Program-made: the position numbers and the translations under genes
Assembly (NCBI RefSeq): GCF_900099925.1
Contig: NZ_FNDE01000022.1
Span: 1 to 53,979 of the forward strand
Length of the DNA stretch: 53,979 bases
Source: Aneurinibacillus thermoaerophilus
GTDB taxonomy: Bacteria > Bacillota > Bacilli > Aneurinibacillales > Aneurinibacillaceae
Direction: 5' to 3'
Notes under the pieces: generated by a model
What the model was told of the DNA's origin: nothing
The model's input: the letters and a program-made list of their open reading frames with translations, nothing else
The model's database searches: none
Part shown: positions 8,015 through 16,558 of the stretch, one piece after another
Layout: each line of letters starts with the position of its first letter
Position numbering within the stretch: the stretch's first letter is position 1

Positions 8015-8368
8015 TTAACATTCGCTTGGGCTTCCCGCTTCGTCTCGCGTGCGGAACGAAGAACCGCAACCGCAGGAAGCAACCGCATTCGGGTTATCGA
8101 TCGTGAACCCGCCGCCCATCATCGATTCTTTGTAGTCAATCGTCACACCATCCAAGAAACGAAGATTGTCTTTGTTCACAACAACTTTTACACCATGTGC
8201 TTCAAAGAATACATCGCCTTCCTGCTCTTCATCATCGAGACCCATACCATAAGAAAAACCGCTACAGCCACCGGGCCTTACACCGAGGCGCAGAAACAGT
8301 TTATCGTTATTTTCATCAGCAATCATTTCTTTAATTTTTCTGCCTGCATTTTCCGTAAGGTTAATCAT
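8015..8368 (-). CDS. yutM: Iron-sulfur cluster assembly protein, HesB/IscA/SufA type (YutM)
   Basis: A 117-residue A-type Fe-S carrier/scaffold. The three conserved cysteines are visible: one in RPGGCSGFSYG (about residue 35) and two in ASCGCGSSF (about 98-100). Such proteins hold a [2Fe-2S] or [4Fe-4S] cluster and pass it to apoproteins in the cytoplasm. The start ATG follows AAGGAGGGATCATA. The C-terminal tail after CGCGSSF (about 15 residues) is a little longer than in most relatives. Other Fe-S users and makers lie nearby: mqnE, yutI, lipA. Confidence 0.93.
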   Translation of the reverse strand: MINLTENAGRKIKEMIADENNDKLFLRLGVRPGGCSGFSYGMGLDDEEQEGDVFFEAHGVKVVVNKDNLRFLDGVTIDYKESMMGGGFTIDNPNAVASCGCGSSFRTRDEAGSPSEC

Positions 8369-8518
8369 TATGATCCCTCCTTATGGGTATCGTAGCGTAT
8401 CGCATCATACCCTCTGTATTTACAGTATACTAGAAATTACCGCTTGGCTCAAGGATAGTAACATTATTATATAAAAATGTTTACTAACCTAAAATAAGTT
8501 CTCTGGAACCCTCTTATC

Positions 8519-8547
8519 TTGTTCAATTACCGAATCCGCTCTATAAT
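8519..8547 (+). promoter_or_regulatory. Likely sigma-A promoter of mqnE with a long leader
   Basis: TTGTTC (8519-8524), a 17-base spacer and TATAAT (8542-8547) precede mqnE by about 180 bases. The leader carries a hairpin GGCCGA (8596-8601) / TCGGCC (8609-8614). No known riboswitch pattern was recognised in it; a second promoter closer to the gene (TACACT and TATTAT near 8674-8685) is possible. Confidence 0.5.
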
Positions 8548-8729
8548 GAAAGAATGGTTTTGGATTAACATGCTTATGAAGAACATCATTCACGCGGCCG
8601 ATTCCACTTCGGCCCACATGACGCCTTTATCAATATGAATGAAGAAGATAGGCCGTATTCCAGTAAAACATGATACACTGTATTATGTTTCGCACGTGTT
8701 TGATTAGTTTTACCTGAGGGGGAAAAATT

Positions 8730-9836
8730 ATGACTATACTTACAAAAAACTTCGTCCAGGATGAAGCACTGCTGCCGATTATGGAAAAAGTGGAAGCAGG
8801 AGAACGGCTGACGCTTGAAGACGGAATGACGTTGTATCGTTCCAACGATTTGCTGACCATCGGACAGATGGCCAATCAGGTAAATCTTCGCAAAAATGAC
8901 AATAAAGTATATTTTATCGAAAACATGTACATCAACCCGACTAACGTTTGTGAAGCGCACTGTAAATTCTGTGCCTTTCGTCGGGATCCGGGCGAAGAAG
9001 GCGCCTACACAATGAACGAGGAAGAACTGCTTGCATACGTAGAAAAACGTTACACACCTACAATGCGCGAATTCCATATCGTCGGCGGACACAATCACAC
9101 CGTACCGTTCGAGTATTATTTGGACACGGTTCGTACGCTGAAAAAACATTATCCGAACGTGACCATCAAAGCATACACGGCAGCGGAAATTGTATTTTTT
9201 GCAAAAATCTCAGGTCTAACAGAAGAAGAAGTGCTAAAAGAGCTCATGAAAGCCGGATTGGATACGATGCCAGGCGGCGGTGCAGAAATCCTCACAGAAG
9301 AATACCGACTAAAAATGAGTCCGGAAAAAGCAAGTACCGACGAATGGTTAAATGTGCACCGCATCGCGCACAACCTGGGACTAAAAACGCATGCTACCAT
9401 GCTGTACGGTTCTATCGAGAAATTGGAGGAACGCCTTATTCATATGATTCGCGTGCGCGAACTACAGGATGAAACAAAAGGATTCATGGTATTCATCCCA
9501 TTGGCCGTGCAACCGAAAAAAGCGACCGCTTCTATCAAGCGCCGCACGTCCGCATTTGACGATATGAAAACGATGGCTATCAGCCGCCTGATGCTGGACA
9601 ATTTTCCGCATATTAAAGCTTATTTCATTAACATTGGAACCCAATTAACCCAGATGGCACTAAACTTCGGCTCTTCCGATGTTCACGGCACGCTTGTGGA
9701 GGAACGCATCAGCCATGCAGCTGGCGCATTGACACAAACAGGATTGACGCGCGATGAATTGATTTGGCTCGTTAAAGGCGCAGGCAAGCAGCCGGTTGAA
9801 CGCGATACGTTTTACAATATTATTAAGGAGTATTAA
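8730..9836 (+). CDS. mqnE: Aminofutalosine synthase MqnE (radical SAM)
   Basis: A 368-residue radical SAM enzyme of the futalosine route to menaquinone. It joins the chorismate-derived enolpyruvyl benzoate to the S-adenosylmethionine-derived adenosyl radical, giving aminofutalosine. The cluster motif is C74-x3-C78-x2-C81 within NVCEAHCKFCAF, and the GGG of PGGGAEIL and the C-terminal SSDVHGTLVEE are typical of the MqnE/MqnC/CofH group. The ATG follows CTGAGGGGGAAAA. The presence of mqnE argues that this organism makes menaquinone by the futalosine pathway, unlike B. subtilis. No other mqn gene is in the window. Confidence 0.92.
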   Translation: MTILTKNFVQDEALLPIMEKVEAGERLTLEDGMTLYRSNDLLTIGQMANQVNLRKNDNKVYFIENMYINPTNVCEAHCKFCAFRRDPGEEGAYTMNEEELLAYVEKRYTPTMREFHIVGGHNHTVPFEYYLDTVRTLKKHYPNVTIKAYTAAEIVFFAKISGLTEEEVLKELMKAGLDTMPGGGAEILTEEYRLKMSPEKASTDEWLNVHRIAHNLGLKTHATMLYGSIEKLEERLIHMIRVRELQDETKGFMVFIPLAVQPKKATASIKRRTSAFDDMKTMAISRLMLDNFPHIKAYFINIGTQLTQMALNFGSSDVHGTLVEERISHAAGALTQTGLTRDELIWLVKGAGKQPVERDTFYNIIKEY

Positions 9837-9842
9837 GCATAA

Positions 9843-9884
9843 GAAAAACACCAGCAAATCTGAAATAGTTGCTGGTGTTTTTTT
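9843..9884. terminator. Bidirectional terminator
   Basis: AACACCAGCAA (9847-9857) and TTGCTGGTGTT (9869-9879) with A5 before and T7 after lie between the convergent mqnE and DoxX genes. Confidence 0.9.
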
Positions 9885-9924
9885 GGAACTCATTCTCTCT
9901 CCCGTATCAAACATTCTGCTATTA

Positions 9925-10443
9925 TTAAAATTTATCTATTCTATCTTTATAAGACGCCAATTGTTGTTCTCTGCCCATCCATCTATCCAACAACGGCAAT
10001 ACGTAAGTATCTAAACCGTAGTGGCCTGCATTCCGCCCGGCTACCAGGATAAATGTAGTAAAAAGAACCATTTGCGGATTAATGCTAGTTGTGCCGCTGA
10101 ACAAAAACGCAAAGTTCATAATGATTCCCATCAGTCCGGCGAAAGTAGTAAACAACCCAAGCAGTAAAGCAACACCTACAAGAAATTCCCCCCAGGGAAT
10201 AAGGAAGTCGAACAGCCCAGAATTCGGTAAAGCAACCGATTTGATAAAACTTGCCCACCATCCTTGCACCGCAGGATGCTCACCCGTTGCTTTAGCAACA
10301 GCCCCCTTCAAAAAGCCTGCGCTCTGAAAGCCTCCGGTAATTTTCTCCCAGCCGCTCACCAGCCATGTATAACCTAACCATATGCGCAGTAACAGCATCG
10401 CGCCTGCCGCAACTCTACTTTCCCTAAGCCATTGGACTACCAT
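9925..10443 (-). CDS. DoxX-family membrane protein
   Basis: A 172-residue membrane protein of the DoxX family (four predicted helices). Typical elements are RIWLGYTWLVSGWEKI near the N-terminus, LIPWGEFLVGVALLLGLF in the middle and NPQMVLFTTFILVAGRNAGHYGLD near the end, where the GRNAGHYGLD element matches the family C-terminal signature. DoxX members have been connected to terminal quinol oxidases or thiosulfate/quinone redox chemistry, but the specific role here cannot be told. The ATG follows AAAGGAGAGAG. It is monocistronic. Confidence 0.88.
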   Translation of the reverse strand: MVVQWLRESRVAAGAMLLLRIWLGYTWLVSGWEKITGGFQSAGFLKGAVAKATGEHPAVQGWWASFIKSVALPNSGLFDFLIPWGEFLVGVALLLGLFTTFAGLMGIIMNFAFLFSGTTSINPQMVLFTTFILVAGRNAGHYGLDTYVLPLLDRWMGREQQLASYKDRIDKF

Positions 10444-10600
10444 AACTTTCTCTCTCCTTTTCGGTATGGCCTAATGTGTATATTTTTTCAATGTCTCTGT
10501 TTAGTTCATTTTTATTATACATAATTTACTATCTCTATGCACCTTTATTATGTAAAATTTCATATTTATGTCATAAAAAAGTATGACTTTCTTAACTAAT

Positions 10601-10643
10601 AAAAAAGACTGAATATAACAAAAGTCCTTTTTGTCATATTCAG
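10601..10643 (-). terminator. Terminator of the mccA-mccB-yuzD-yuzB operon
   Basis: An imperfect stem CTGAATAT...ATATTCAG (10609-10643) with an inner ACAAAA/TTTTGT extension ends, on the minus strand, in a run of six T. Confidence 0.75.
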
Positions 10644-10652
10644 CCTTAGCAA

Positions 10653-10916
10653 TTAAAATCCAAGTTTTTTCCAGGCTTCGTCTTCTTCCTGCAACTTCTT
10701 AATATGGTCTTTAATCGCCGCAAGCAATTCCTGTGCGTCTTTGCCTGCAATCAATTTTCCATTTACAAGCGCATACGGCTGGACAAAGCACTGGCCACAG
10801 TTACCGAGACAGCCATATTCCAACACATCCACTTCATTTTCCTCTTCCAGAACTTTTTTCACCGTCTCAGAACCAAGGGATAAATTGCTTACGCAAAACT
10901 CGACCATAGGTCTCAT
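10653..10916 (-). CDS. yuzB: YuzB, DUF1450 thioredoxin-like Cys protein
   Basis: An 87-residue protein of the DUF1450/YuzB family. Cysteines occur at FCVSN (residue 8) and in YGCLGNCGQC (about 34-41, CxxxCxxC), a pattern like that of thioredoxin-fold [2Fe-2S] ferredoxins; cluster binding is an inference. Its ATG lies only 6 bases after the yuzD stop, and both are placed behind mccA-mccB, so all four are one transcript. Confidence 0.87.
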   Translation of the reverse strand: MRPMVEFCVSNLSLGSETVKKVLEEENEVDVLEYGCLGNCGQCFVQPYALVNGKLIAGKDAQELLAAIKDHIKKLQEEDEAWKKLGF

Positions 10917-10922
10917 GATGAA

Positions 10923-11222
10923 TCATCCTACCTTCATATTTTCAATGGCCTGTTGAATATCTTTTAACTTTGGATTCCCTTCACCTATGACTTTACCGTT
11001 CAATACAACGAGCGGATACCAAAATTCTTCAGCATGAATACGCGCGGCAAACTCCGCTTCCATCCCTTCCAGCGGCTGGTCGATATCGACATAACGCACT
11101 CTGACTTCGTTCCCGTATTTGCGTTCAAGGGCGGCCTGCAACCACTCAGCCGTATCTTTCGCCGAAGGCAAATTCACACAACTGGCACACAACTGCTCCG
11201 CTCCAAAAACAAGAATTTCCAT
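10923..11222 (-). CDS. yuzD: YuzD, thioredoxin-like protein (DUF1462)
   Basis: A 99-residue protein of the YuzD family with a thioredoxin-like fold. The N-terminal strand MEILVFGAEQLCASC carries a CxxC pair at residues 12-15, and WYPLVVLNGKVIGEG (about 68-82) contains the cis-Pro region. The partner is unknown. It sits 10 bases behind mccB and 6 bases before yuzB, which suggests a part in sulfur or redox handling. The start follows GGAGAAGCTT. Confidence 0.87.
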   Translation of the reverse strand: MEILVFGAEQLCASCVNLPSAKDTAEWLQAALERKYGNEVRVRYVDIDQPLEGMEAEFAARIHAEEFWYPLVVLNGKVIGEGNPKLKDIQQAIENMKVG

Positions 11223-11232
11223 AAGCTTCTCC

Positions 11233-12366
11233 TTACGCTAGGGCGTGTTCTAGATCTTCAATTAAGTCTTCCACATCTTCGATACCGACGGAAATGCGGA
11301 TTAAGCCGTCCGTAATGCCAAGTTCAGCGCGACGCTCCGCTGGAATGGAAGCGTGCGTCATTTGTGCGGGTACAGAAATTAGACTTTCCACTGCACCAAG
11401 ACTTTCTGCCAGCGTAAAGATTTTCACCCGAGACAATACCTGGTTGGCGCGTTCCAAACTGCCTACATCAAATGACATCATGCCGCCGAAGCCGCGCGCC
11501 TGCTTCACTGCGATATCATGGCCTGGATGATCTTTTAAACCCGGATAGTACACTTTTTTGATGTCTCCACGCTGAGTCAGCCATTCTGCAATGCGTCTTG
11601 CGTTCGCTTCATGTTCTTCCATACGCACGCCCAGCGTTTTCATGCCACGCAACAAAATATAAGAATCCTGAGGCCCAAGCACGGCACCGACAGAATTTTG
11701 TACAAAATGCAGACGTTCACCTAATTTTTCGTCTTTCACAACCGCAAGACCTGCGACAACGTCGCTATGTCCGCCAAGATATTTTGTCGCACTGTGGAAT
11801 ACAATATCCGCGCCAAGTGCAAGCGGATTCTGCCAATACGGTGTCATGAACGTGTTATCCACGATCAAAAGCAACCCGTTTTCTTTTGTGATTTCGGCTA
11901 CCGCCGCGATATCGGTTACTTTCAGAAGCGGGTTGCTTGGCGATTCTAGCATGACCGCTCTCGTATTCGGCTTTATCGCCGCTTTCACGGCTTCCACATC
12001 GCTTGTATCCACAAATGTGGTCTCTACACCAAAGCGGTTAAACACTTTGCTTAGTACGCGATACGTTCCACCGTATACGTCATCTCCTACAATGAAATGA
12101 TCGCCCGCGTCAAACAACATCACAATCGAAGAAAGTGTCGCCATGCCGGAAGCAAACGCGAAGCCGCGTACACCGCCTTCAATATCGGCAATATACTTCT
12201 CCACCGCATAGCGGGTTGGATTGCCTGTACGCGAATATTCATATCCTTTGTGTTTGCCGACACCTTCCTGTTTATACGTACTAACCTGGTAAATCGGAAC
12301 GTTAACTGCCCCGGTTAAAGGATCGCCGTCTACGCCGCCGTGGATCAACTTTGTTTTCATTCTCAT
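11233..12366 (-). CDS. mccB: Cystathionine gamma-lyase / homocysteine gamma-lyase (MccB)
   Basis: A 377-residue PLP enzyme of the Cys/Met metabolism family. Visible are YEYSRTGNPTR (about 43-53), FASGMATLS, DNTFMTPYWQNPL, and the PLP lysine in FHSATKYLGGHSD (K near 195), as well as SLGAVESLISVPAQMTH near the end. Adjacent mccA favours MccB, which cleaves cystathionine to cysteine in the reverse transsulfuration route from methionine, over a cystathionine synthase; this is inference from context. The ATG lies 3 bases after the mccA stop, within GGAGGGATGTAGACG, so translation is coupled. Confidence 0.9.
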   Translation of the reverse strand: MRMKTKLIHGGVDGDPLTGAVNVPIYQVSTYKQEGVGKHKGYEYSRTGNPTRYAVEKYIADIEGGVRGFAFASGMATLSSIVMLFDAGDHFIVGDDVYGGTYRVLSKVFNRFGVETTFVDTSDVEAVKAAIKPNTRAVMLESPSNPLLKVTDIAAVAEITKENGLLLIVDNTFMTPYWQNPLALGADIVFHSATKYLGGHSDVVAGLAVVKDEKLGERLHFVQNSVGAVLGPQDSYILLRGMKTLGVRMEEHEANARRIAEWLTQRGDIKKVYYPGLKDHPGHDIAVKQARGFGGMMSFDVGSLERANQVLSRVKIFTLAESLGAVESLISVPAQMTHASIPAERRAELGITDGLIRISVGIEDVEDLIEDLEHALA

Positions 12367-12369
12367 CGT

Positions 12370-13293
12370 CTACATCCCTCCCTGATAAATCTTCTGACTC
12401 AAATAACGCTCACTGCTGTCAGCAAAAATGGTAACAATGTTTGTTCCCGGTTTCGCCTGCTCCGCTTCTTTCAGGGCAGCATGCATCGCTGCTCCTGCCG
12501 AACTGCCCACGAGCATTCCCTCTTTTGCGGCCAATTCTTTAACCCGACGGAATGCATCTACATCGTCAACCGTGTGAATAGCATCAAAATAACTTGTGTC
12601 CATAAACTCCGGCAAAAATTCCATACCGATTCCTTCCGTCTTGTGCGGTCCCGGCTTGCCGCCGTTTAGAATCGAGCCTTCCGGTTCCACAATCACCGTC
12701 TTAATATCCGGATTTTTTTCTTTCAAATAACGGGCCGTTCCCATAAACGTACCACCGGAACCAGCTCCCGCCACAAAGACATTCACCTTGCCATCCATCT
12801 GGCGCCAAATTTCCGGCCCGGTTGTTTTATAGTGAGCTGCGGGATTAGCGGGATTGCCAAACTGTTGCGGACAGAAAGCGCCCGCAATTTCCTGCTCAAG
12901 CTGCTTCGCTTTTTCGATTGCACCCTTCATTCCTTTTTCTGTTGGTGTATTGATCACTTCTGCACCGAGAGCCCGCATCAGTTCCTGCTTCTCCAAAGAA
13001 AATTTTTCCGGCACAACAAAAATCACGCGGTAGCCTGTACCTACTGCGGCCAGCGCCAGACCAATCCCCGTATTGCCGGCCGTCGGCTCGATAATCGTGC
13101 CGCCTGGTTTCAGTGCGCCTCGCTCTTCCGCGTCACGGATTAATTCAACGCCAAGCCGGTCTTTTACGCTGCCACCGGGATTGAAGTACTCCAGCTTCGC
13201 GAATAGGCGCACACCTTCCGGCAAATCAAACGAAGTAATTTCCACAATCGGAGTGTTACCGATAAGTTCTTTTATATTACGGTAAACCTGCAT
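12370..13293 (-). CDS. mccA: Cysteine synthase-fold cystathionine beta-synthase (MccA)
   Basis: A 307-residue PLP enzyme of the cysteine synthase/cystathionine beta-synthase family, starting MQVYRNIKELIGNTP at 13293 after GAAAGGAAGAAAC. The PLP lysine is in NPGGSVKDR (about residue 42), the substrate loop is PTAGNTGIGLA, the phosphate-binding loop GAGSGGTFMG and the C-terminal VGSSAGAAMHAAL. Coupling to mccB indicates the O-acetylserine plus homocysteine to cystathionine reaction. A longer reading from 13341 has no ribosome-binding site. The 200 bases upstream hold a TATAAT near 13345 and a TATAG/CTATA repeat near 13362; I cannot assign a regulator. Confidence 0.88.
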   Translation of the reverse strand: MQVYRNIKELIGNTPIVEITSFDLPEGVRLFAKLEYFNPGGSVKDRLGVELIRDAEERGALKPGGTIIEPTAGNTGIGLALAAVGTGYRVIFVVPEKFSLEKQELMRALGAEVINTPTEKGMKGAIEKAKQLEQEIAGAFCPQQFGNPANPAAHYKTTGPEIWRQMDGKVNVFVAGAGSGGTFMGTARYLKEKNPDIKTVIVEPEGSILNGGKPGPHKTEGIGMEFLPEFMDTSYFDAIHTVDDVDAFRRVKELAAKEGMLVGSSAGAAMHAALKEAEQAKPGTNIVTIFADSSERYLSQKIYQGGM

Positions 13294-13493
13294 AAGTTTC
13301 TTCCTTTCAAAGCAAAATGATGATGTCTTATAAGCTATCATATTATAACATATTTTATAGGTTCTCTATAACCAAGTAAACAACTATGCTTTATGAATTA
13401 TAAACGGTGATCATACACATCTTGGGAAAAACCATAGATTTCTTAACAAAAGGGTAATATAATATTAATATGTTGGAAAGGAGTGATTGCTTC

Positions 13494-13733
13494 ATGACGG
13501 ATACAAGCAAATTCGAACAAGTTCAAGAAGTTTTAGATAAACTGCGTCCGTTCTTGCAGCGTGACGGCGGTGACTGCGAACTGGTTGATGTAACAGAAGA
13601 CGGCGTAGTTCAGCTTCGTCTGCATGGCGCGTGCGGCAGCTGCCCAAGCTCAACCATCACGCTGAAAGCAGGCATCGAACGTGCGTTGATCGAAGAAGTG
13701 GAAGGGATTACAGAAGTGCAACAAGTATTCTAA
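13494..13733 (+). CDS. yutI: NifU C-terminal domain Fe-S protein (YutI)
   Basis: A 79-residue Nfu-type Fe-S scaffold or carrier. The family signature [16 protein letters not shown] occupies about residues 16-31 and the cluster-binding CGSC lies in [10 protein letters not shown] (about 49-52). It accepts a cluster from the Suf system and delivers it to client enzymes, for which LipA (24.6 kb) is a known type of client. ATG 13494 follows AAAGGAG at a 10-base spacing; an upstream ATG at 13470 would overlap that site. It is divergent from the mcc operon and monocistronic. Confidence 0.93.
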   Translation: MTDTSKFEQVQEVLDKLRPFLQRDGGDCELVDVTEDGVVQLRLHGACGSCPSSTITLKAGIERALIEEVEGITEVQQVF

Positions 13734-13742
13734 TCGTGTAGA

Positions 13743-13772
13743 AACCGGAAGCCAGGCGCTTCCGGTTTTTTA
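13743..13772. terminator. Terminator of yutI
   Basis: AACCGGAAGC (13743-13752) and GCTTCCGGTT (13758-13767) with a five-base loop are followed by T-rich sequence that overlaps the stop codon of the convergent lysR gene. Confidence 0.88.
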
Positions 13773-14645
13773 CGCCTTAATTCGGCTCATAAGAAAAGAC
13801 AAAAACGCCTGATTGGCCTTGGAAAGGTAAGCGTTTTTGTTCCAGGCAATGCCCAGGTTTAAAAATACAGGCGGATCTAGCGAGACCGGCACCAAATGCG
13901 GATCATCAACAATCACCATACGCAAGAATAAAGTAATGCCAAGCTGCTTTGCCACTAAAGACTTGATAAGCGGAATTTGGTTTGTCTCAAACGTTACATT
14001 AAGCGGCGAGCCGGACATCCGGCCAGCCCGAGCAATAATTTCTCGCTGAAAATACCCCTCCTTGAACAAAACGAGCGGTTCATGGGCCAATTCCTCATAC
14101 GTTACGGAAAGCCTGCGAGCAAACGGATGGGAAGCGGGCACGCACGCGACCATCTCCTCCTTTAAGAACGGAAGCACTTCAAGCTCGTCCGCGCTCATAT
14201 CTTCAAGTACCACCCCCATATCTATCTCACCTTGTGTGATCATTTGCTGGATTTTGACCGTTCCTTGTTCATATACCGTAATCTGCAAATCAGGATACTG
14301 TTTTTTAAAATCAATGATCAATCCCGGAAAATAATATGAACCGACCATTGACGGTAGACCGACGCGCACCTCTCCCTTTTTAAGGCCACGCATTTCTTCC
14401 ATTTCTGCTTTTGCGCGCGTCATCTGCTCAAGAATAAGTTCAGCATGCTTTAAAAATGCCTCACCTTCCGCAGTCAGCGATACTTTACGTTCGGCACGGT
14501 TAAACAAAAGCAAACCAAGTTCTTCTTCCAACTTTTTTATGCTTTTGCTTATGGCAGGCTGAGCTACCAGCAATTCTTCCGCCGCTCTCGTAAAACTTCT
14601 ATGCTTTGCTACCTCCACAAAAAATTCCAATTGCCGTATTTCCAT
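13770..14645 (-). CDS. LysR-family transcriptional regulator
   Basis: A 291-residue LysR regulator. The N-terminal winged helix-turn-helix is clear: MEIRQLEFFVEVAKHRSFTR, then AAEELLVAQPAISKSIKKLE (about 18-37). The effector-binding domain follows from about residue 90, with VRVGLPSMVGSYYFPGLI. It is divergent from the MFS transporter at 14761, with a LysR-type T-N11-A site between them, so it probably controls that transporter and itself. The ligand is unknown. Confidence 0.92.
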   Translation of the reverse strand: MEIRQLEFFVEVAKHRSFTRAAEELLVAQPAISKSIKKLEEELGLLLFNRAERKVSLTAEGEAFLKHAELILEQMTRAKAEMEEMRGLKKGEVRVGLPSMVGSYYFPGLIIDFKKQYPDLQITVYEQGTVKIQQMITQGEIDMGVVLEDMSADELEVLPFLKEEMVACVPASHPFARRLSVTYEELAHEPLVLFKEGYFQREIIARAGRMSGSPLNVTFETNQIPLIKSLVAKQLGITLFLRMVIVDDPHLVPVSLDPPVFLNLGIAWNKNAYLSKANQAFLSFLMSRIKA

Positions 14646-14655
14646 GGTTCACTCC

Positions 14656-14670
14656 ATAACTAAAAGTTAT
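14656..14670. promoter_or_regulatory. LysR-type operator
   Basis: ATAACTAAAAGTTAT is a perfect inverted repeat with five-base arms around five bases and contains TAAC...GTTA fitting the T-N11-A rule. It lies 11 bases before the lysR start and about 90 bases before the divergent MFS gene. Confidence 0.6.
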
Positions 14671-14760
14671 CAATATGATAAAAATAATATATTTTATTTA
14701 TTTTTAATCGCATGCTACCATCATGTCAAGAAAACTTTTTGTGAAAGAAGATGATGAACG

Positions 14761-16023
14761 ATGATCAAAGCGGGAACAAAACCATTCTGGCGGGCGTCAG
14801 CAGCGCTCAGCATCGCTTCTTTTCTCGTGTTCGCCAATATTTATTTTCCACAACCTCTTCTCCCGCTATTTACTAAGGAATTTCATATCTCTCCGCTCAT
14901 GTCGAGCCTGTCGGTATCGCTGACGATCTTCGCGCTGGCTATCTCGTTATTGTTCTATGGCCCACTTTCCGACGCAATTGGCAGAAAAAATATTATGTTC
15001 GTTACCATGCTCTGCGTAACGATCATTACGCTGCTCACCGCGTTCATGCCAAACTTTAAAACACTGCTTTGGCTCCGTATACTCCAAGGCTTTTTCCTAG
15101 CGGGACTTCCGGCAATTGCCGTTGCCTACATCGGAGAAGAATTTGATCAAAAAGCGCTCGCCGTCGCCATCGGTATTTACATTAGCGGAAACACCGTGGG
15201 CGGCCTGTCCGGCCGCTTAATCAGCGGTTTTATCACCGACTGGGCCGGGTGGCAATGGGCGTTCATTGTTATGAGTATTATCAGCCTTATCTGCTTGCTT
15301 GCGTTCGGTTGGCTTCTGCCCCGTTCGCAGCATTTTCAACCGAAACCACTCGCCTGGAAAAACGCGCTGCATGATTTGGGCCACCATTTAAAAAACCGCA
15401 TGTTGCGTTACGCATATCTTATCGGTGGCCTGCATTTCCTCATTTTTATGGGGGAATATACTTACATTACCTATCTGCTTAGCGGCGCTCCATATTATTT
15501 GCCCGCCTCCGTTCTCGGCATGTTGTTCCTAACCTATCTCGCGGGCACAGTCAGTTCCACACTATCCGGCAAAGCGGCGCGCATCATTCCACAATCGCTA
15601 TGTATCGGAATCGGGATCACCTGCATGGCGCTCGGCATTGCACTCACACTTCTGCACAGCTTATGGATGATTGCATGCGGACTTCTTTTAAACAGTTTCG
15701 GATTTTTCTTTGCTCACTCGGCGTCCAGTTCCTGGGTAAGCCGCCATGCAACGTTTGCCAAAGCAAGCGCAGCCAGCCTGTATTTGCTAGCATACTATTT
15801 CGGTGGAAGCCTCGGCGGCTTCTATCTCGGCTTTTTCTATAGATGGTTAGGCTGGAGCGGTGTCGTGCTTGGTGCTATTCTGGTTCTGCTGCTTACCGGT
15901 TGGTACATGTGGCAAATGTATCGCATCGAACACCGGAAACAACTGAGGAAGCATATTGTTCATAGGCTATTTTATTTTTGCTTCTCCAAATACGCCCGGC
16001 ACAACGGAAAAATGTTATCCTGA
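14761..16023 (+). CDS. MFS transporter, YnfM-like
   Basis: A 420-residue, 12-helix major facilitator. The loop 2-3 signature reads FYGPLSDAIGRKNIM (about 69-83) and a motif near helix 4 reads LRILQGFFLAGLPAIAVAYIGEE, which is like the E. coli YnfM/arabinose-efflux-like group. The substrate is unknown; export of a small molecule sensed by the divergent LysR regulator is likely. The last 52 bases overlap the convergent NUDIX gene, and the C-terminal tail is basic and cytoplasmic. Confidence 0.88.
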   Translation: MIKAGTKPFWRASAALSIASFLVFANIYFPQPLLPLFTKEFHISPLMSSLSVSLTIFALAISLLFYGPLSDAIGRKNIMFVTMLCVTIITLLTAFMPNFKTLLWLRILQGFFLAGLPAIAVAYIGEEFDQKALAVAIGIYISGNTVGGLSGRLISGFITDWAGWQWAFIVMSIISLICLLAFGWLLPRSQHFQPKPLAWKNALHDLGHHLKNRMLRYAYLIGGLHFLIFMGEYTYITYLLSGAPYYLPASVLGMLFLTYLAGTVSSTLSGKAARIIPQSLCIGIGITCMALGIALTLLHSLWMIACGLLLNSFGFFFAHSASSSWVSRHATFAKASAASLYLLAYYFGGSLGGFYLGFFYRWLGWSGVVLGAILVLLLTGWYMWQMYRIEHRKQLRKHIVHRLFYFCFSKYARHNGKMLS

Positions 16024-16493
16024 ATAAACGGGCTCATATCTTTTTGAAACGGCATCAGCGACAACGGAAACACGGAACGCTCCAACGTTTCGAAGCCTTC
16101 CGGAATTTCGCCCCATTCCTTTACCATGCCTGTGTAAATGTTTTTCACCGCCTTTTTCGCTCCCGGGCCGCTGTCGATTATGTATTGTCCAATCCAATGC
16201 AGACTCTCCGCTTCCACCCCGGTTTCCTCCAATAGCTCACGACGGGCGGCCTCTTCCGGCTTTTCCCCTGGCTCCACTTTTCCTCCCGGCACTTCCCAGC
16301 CGCGGCATTTATGGCGGGTCAATACAATTTCCTGTCTATCCTCACCAGAAAACGCCAAAACAAGCACATGCCCCGCATTCGGCACAAAGCACTCCTGTTC
16401 AAACGTAAGAGAAATAAACTGGCCGCTTCGATCATAAAAATAATACATCATCATCTCCACCACACTTTCCGGCTTTCTACCACTTTCTTTCAT
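15972..16493 (-). CDS. NUDIX hydrolase
   Basis: A NUDIX-family hydrolase of up to 173 residues. The Nudix box is complete: GGKVEPGEKPEEAA followed by RRELLEETGVE (GX5EX7REUXEEXGU), which binds the metal and the diphosphate of the substrate. An N-terminal strand FVPNAGHVLVLAFSG precedes it. The substrate (a nucleoside diphosphate derivative) cannot be told. Two starts are possible: ATG 16493 (after AAGGTTATTA) or the third ATG at 16448 after GGTGGAG. It overlaps the MFS gene tail by 52 bases, tail to tail, without an intervening terminator. Confidence 0.88.
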   Translation of the reverse strand: MKESGRKPESVVEMMMYYFYDRSGQFISLTFEQECFVPNAGHVLVLAFSGEDRQEIVLTRHKCRGWEVPGGKVEPGEKPEEAARRELLEETGVEAESLHWIGQYIIDSGPGAKKAVKNIYTGMVKEWGEIPEGFETLERSVFPLSLMPFQKDMSPFIQDNIFPLCRAYLEKQK

Positions 16494-16558
16494 TAATAAC
16501 CTTAATATACAATGAAATAGAGGCTAATAAAACATTCCAAGCAGGAAGGGATGGTTTT

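Noticed and set aside
7526-8088. Two minus-strand open frames of 130 and 90 codons in the sod-yutM spacer
   Set aside because: No ribosome-binding sites, composition of random AT-rich DNA, and one overlaps yutM in another frame.
8586-9149. 187-codon minus-strand frame opposite mqnE
   Set aside because: It is antisense to the well-supported mqnE gene and encodes a Cys/Phe-rich shadow product.
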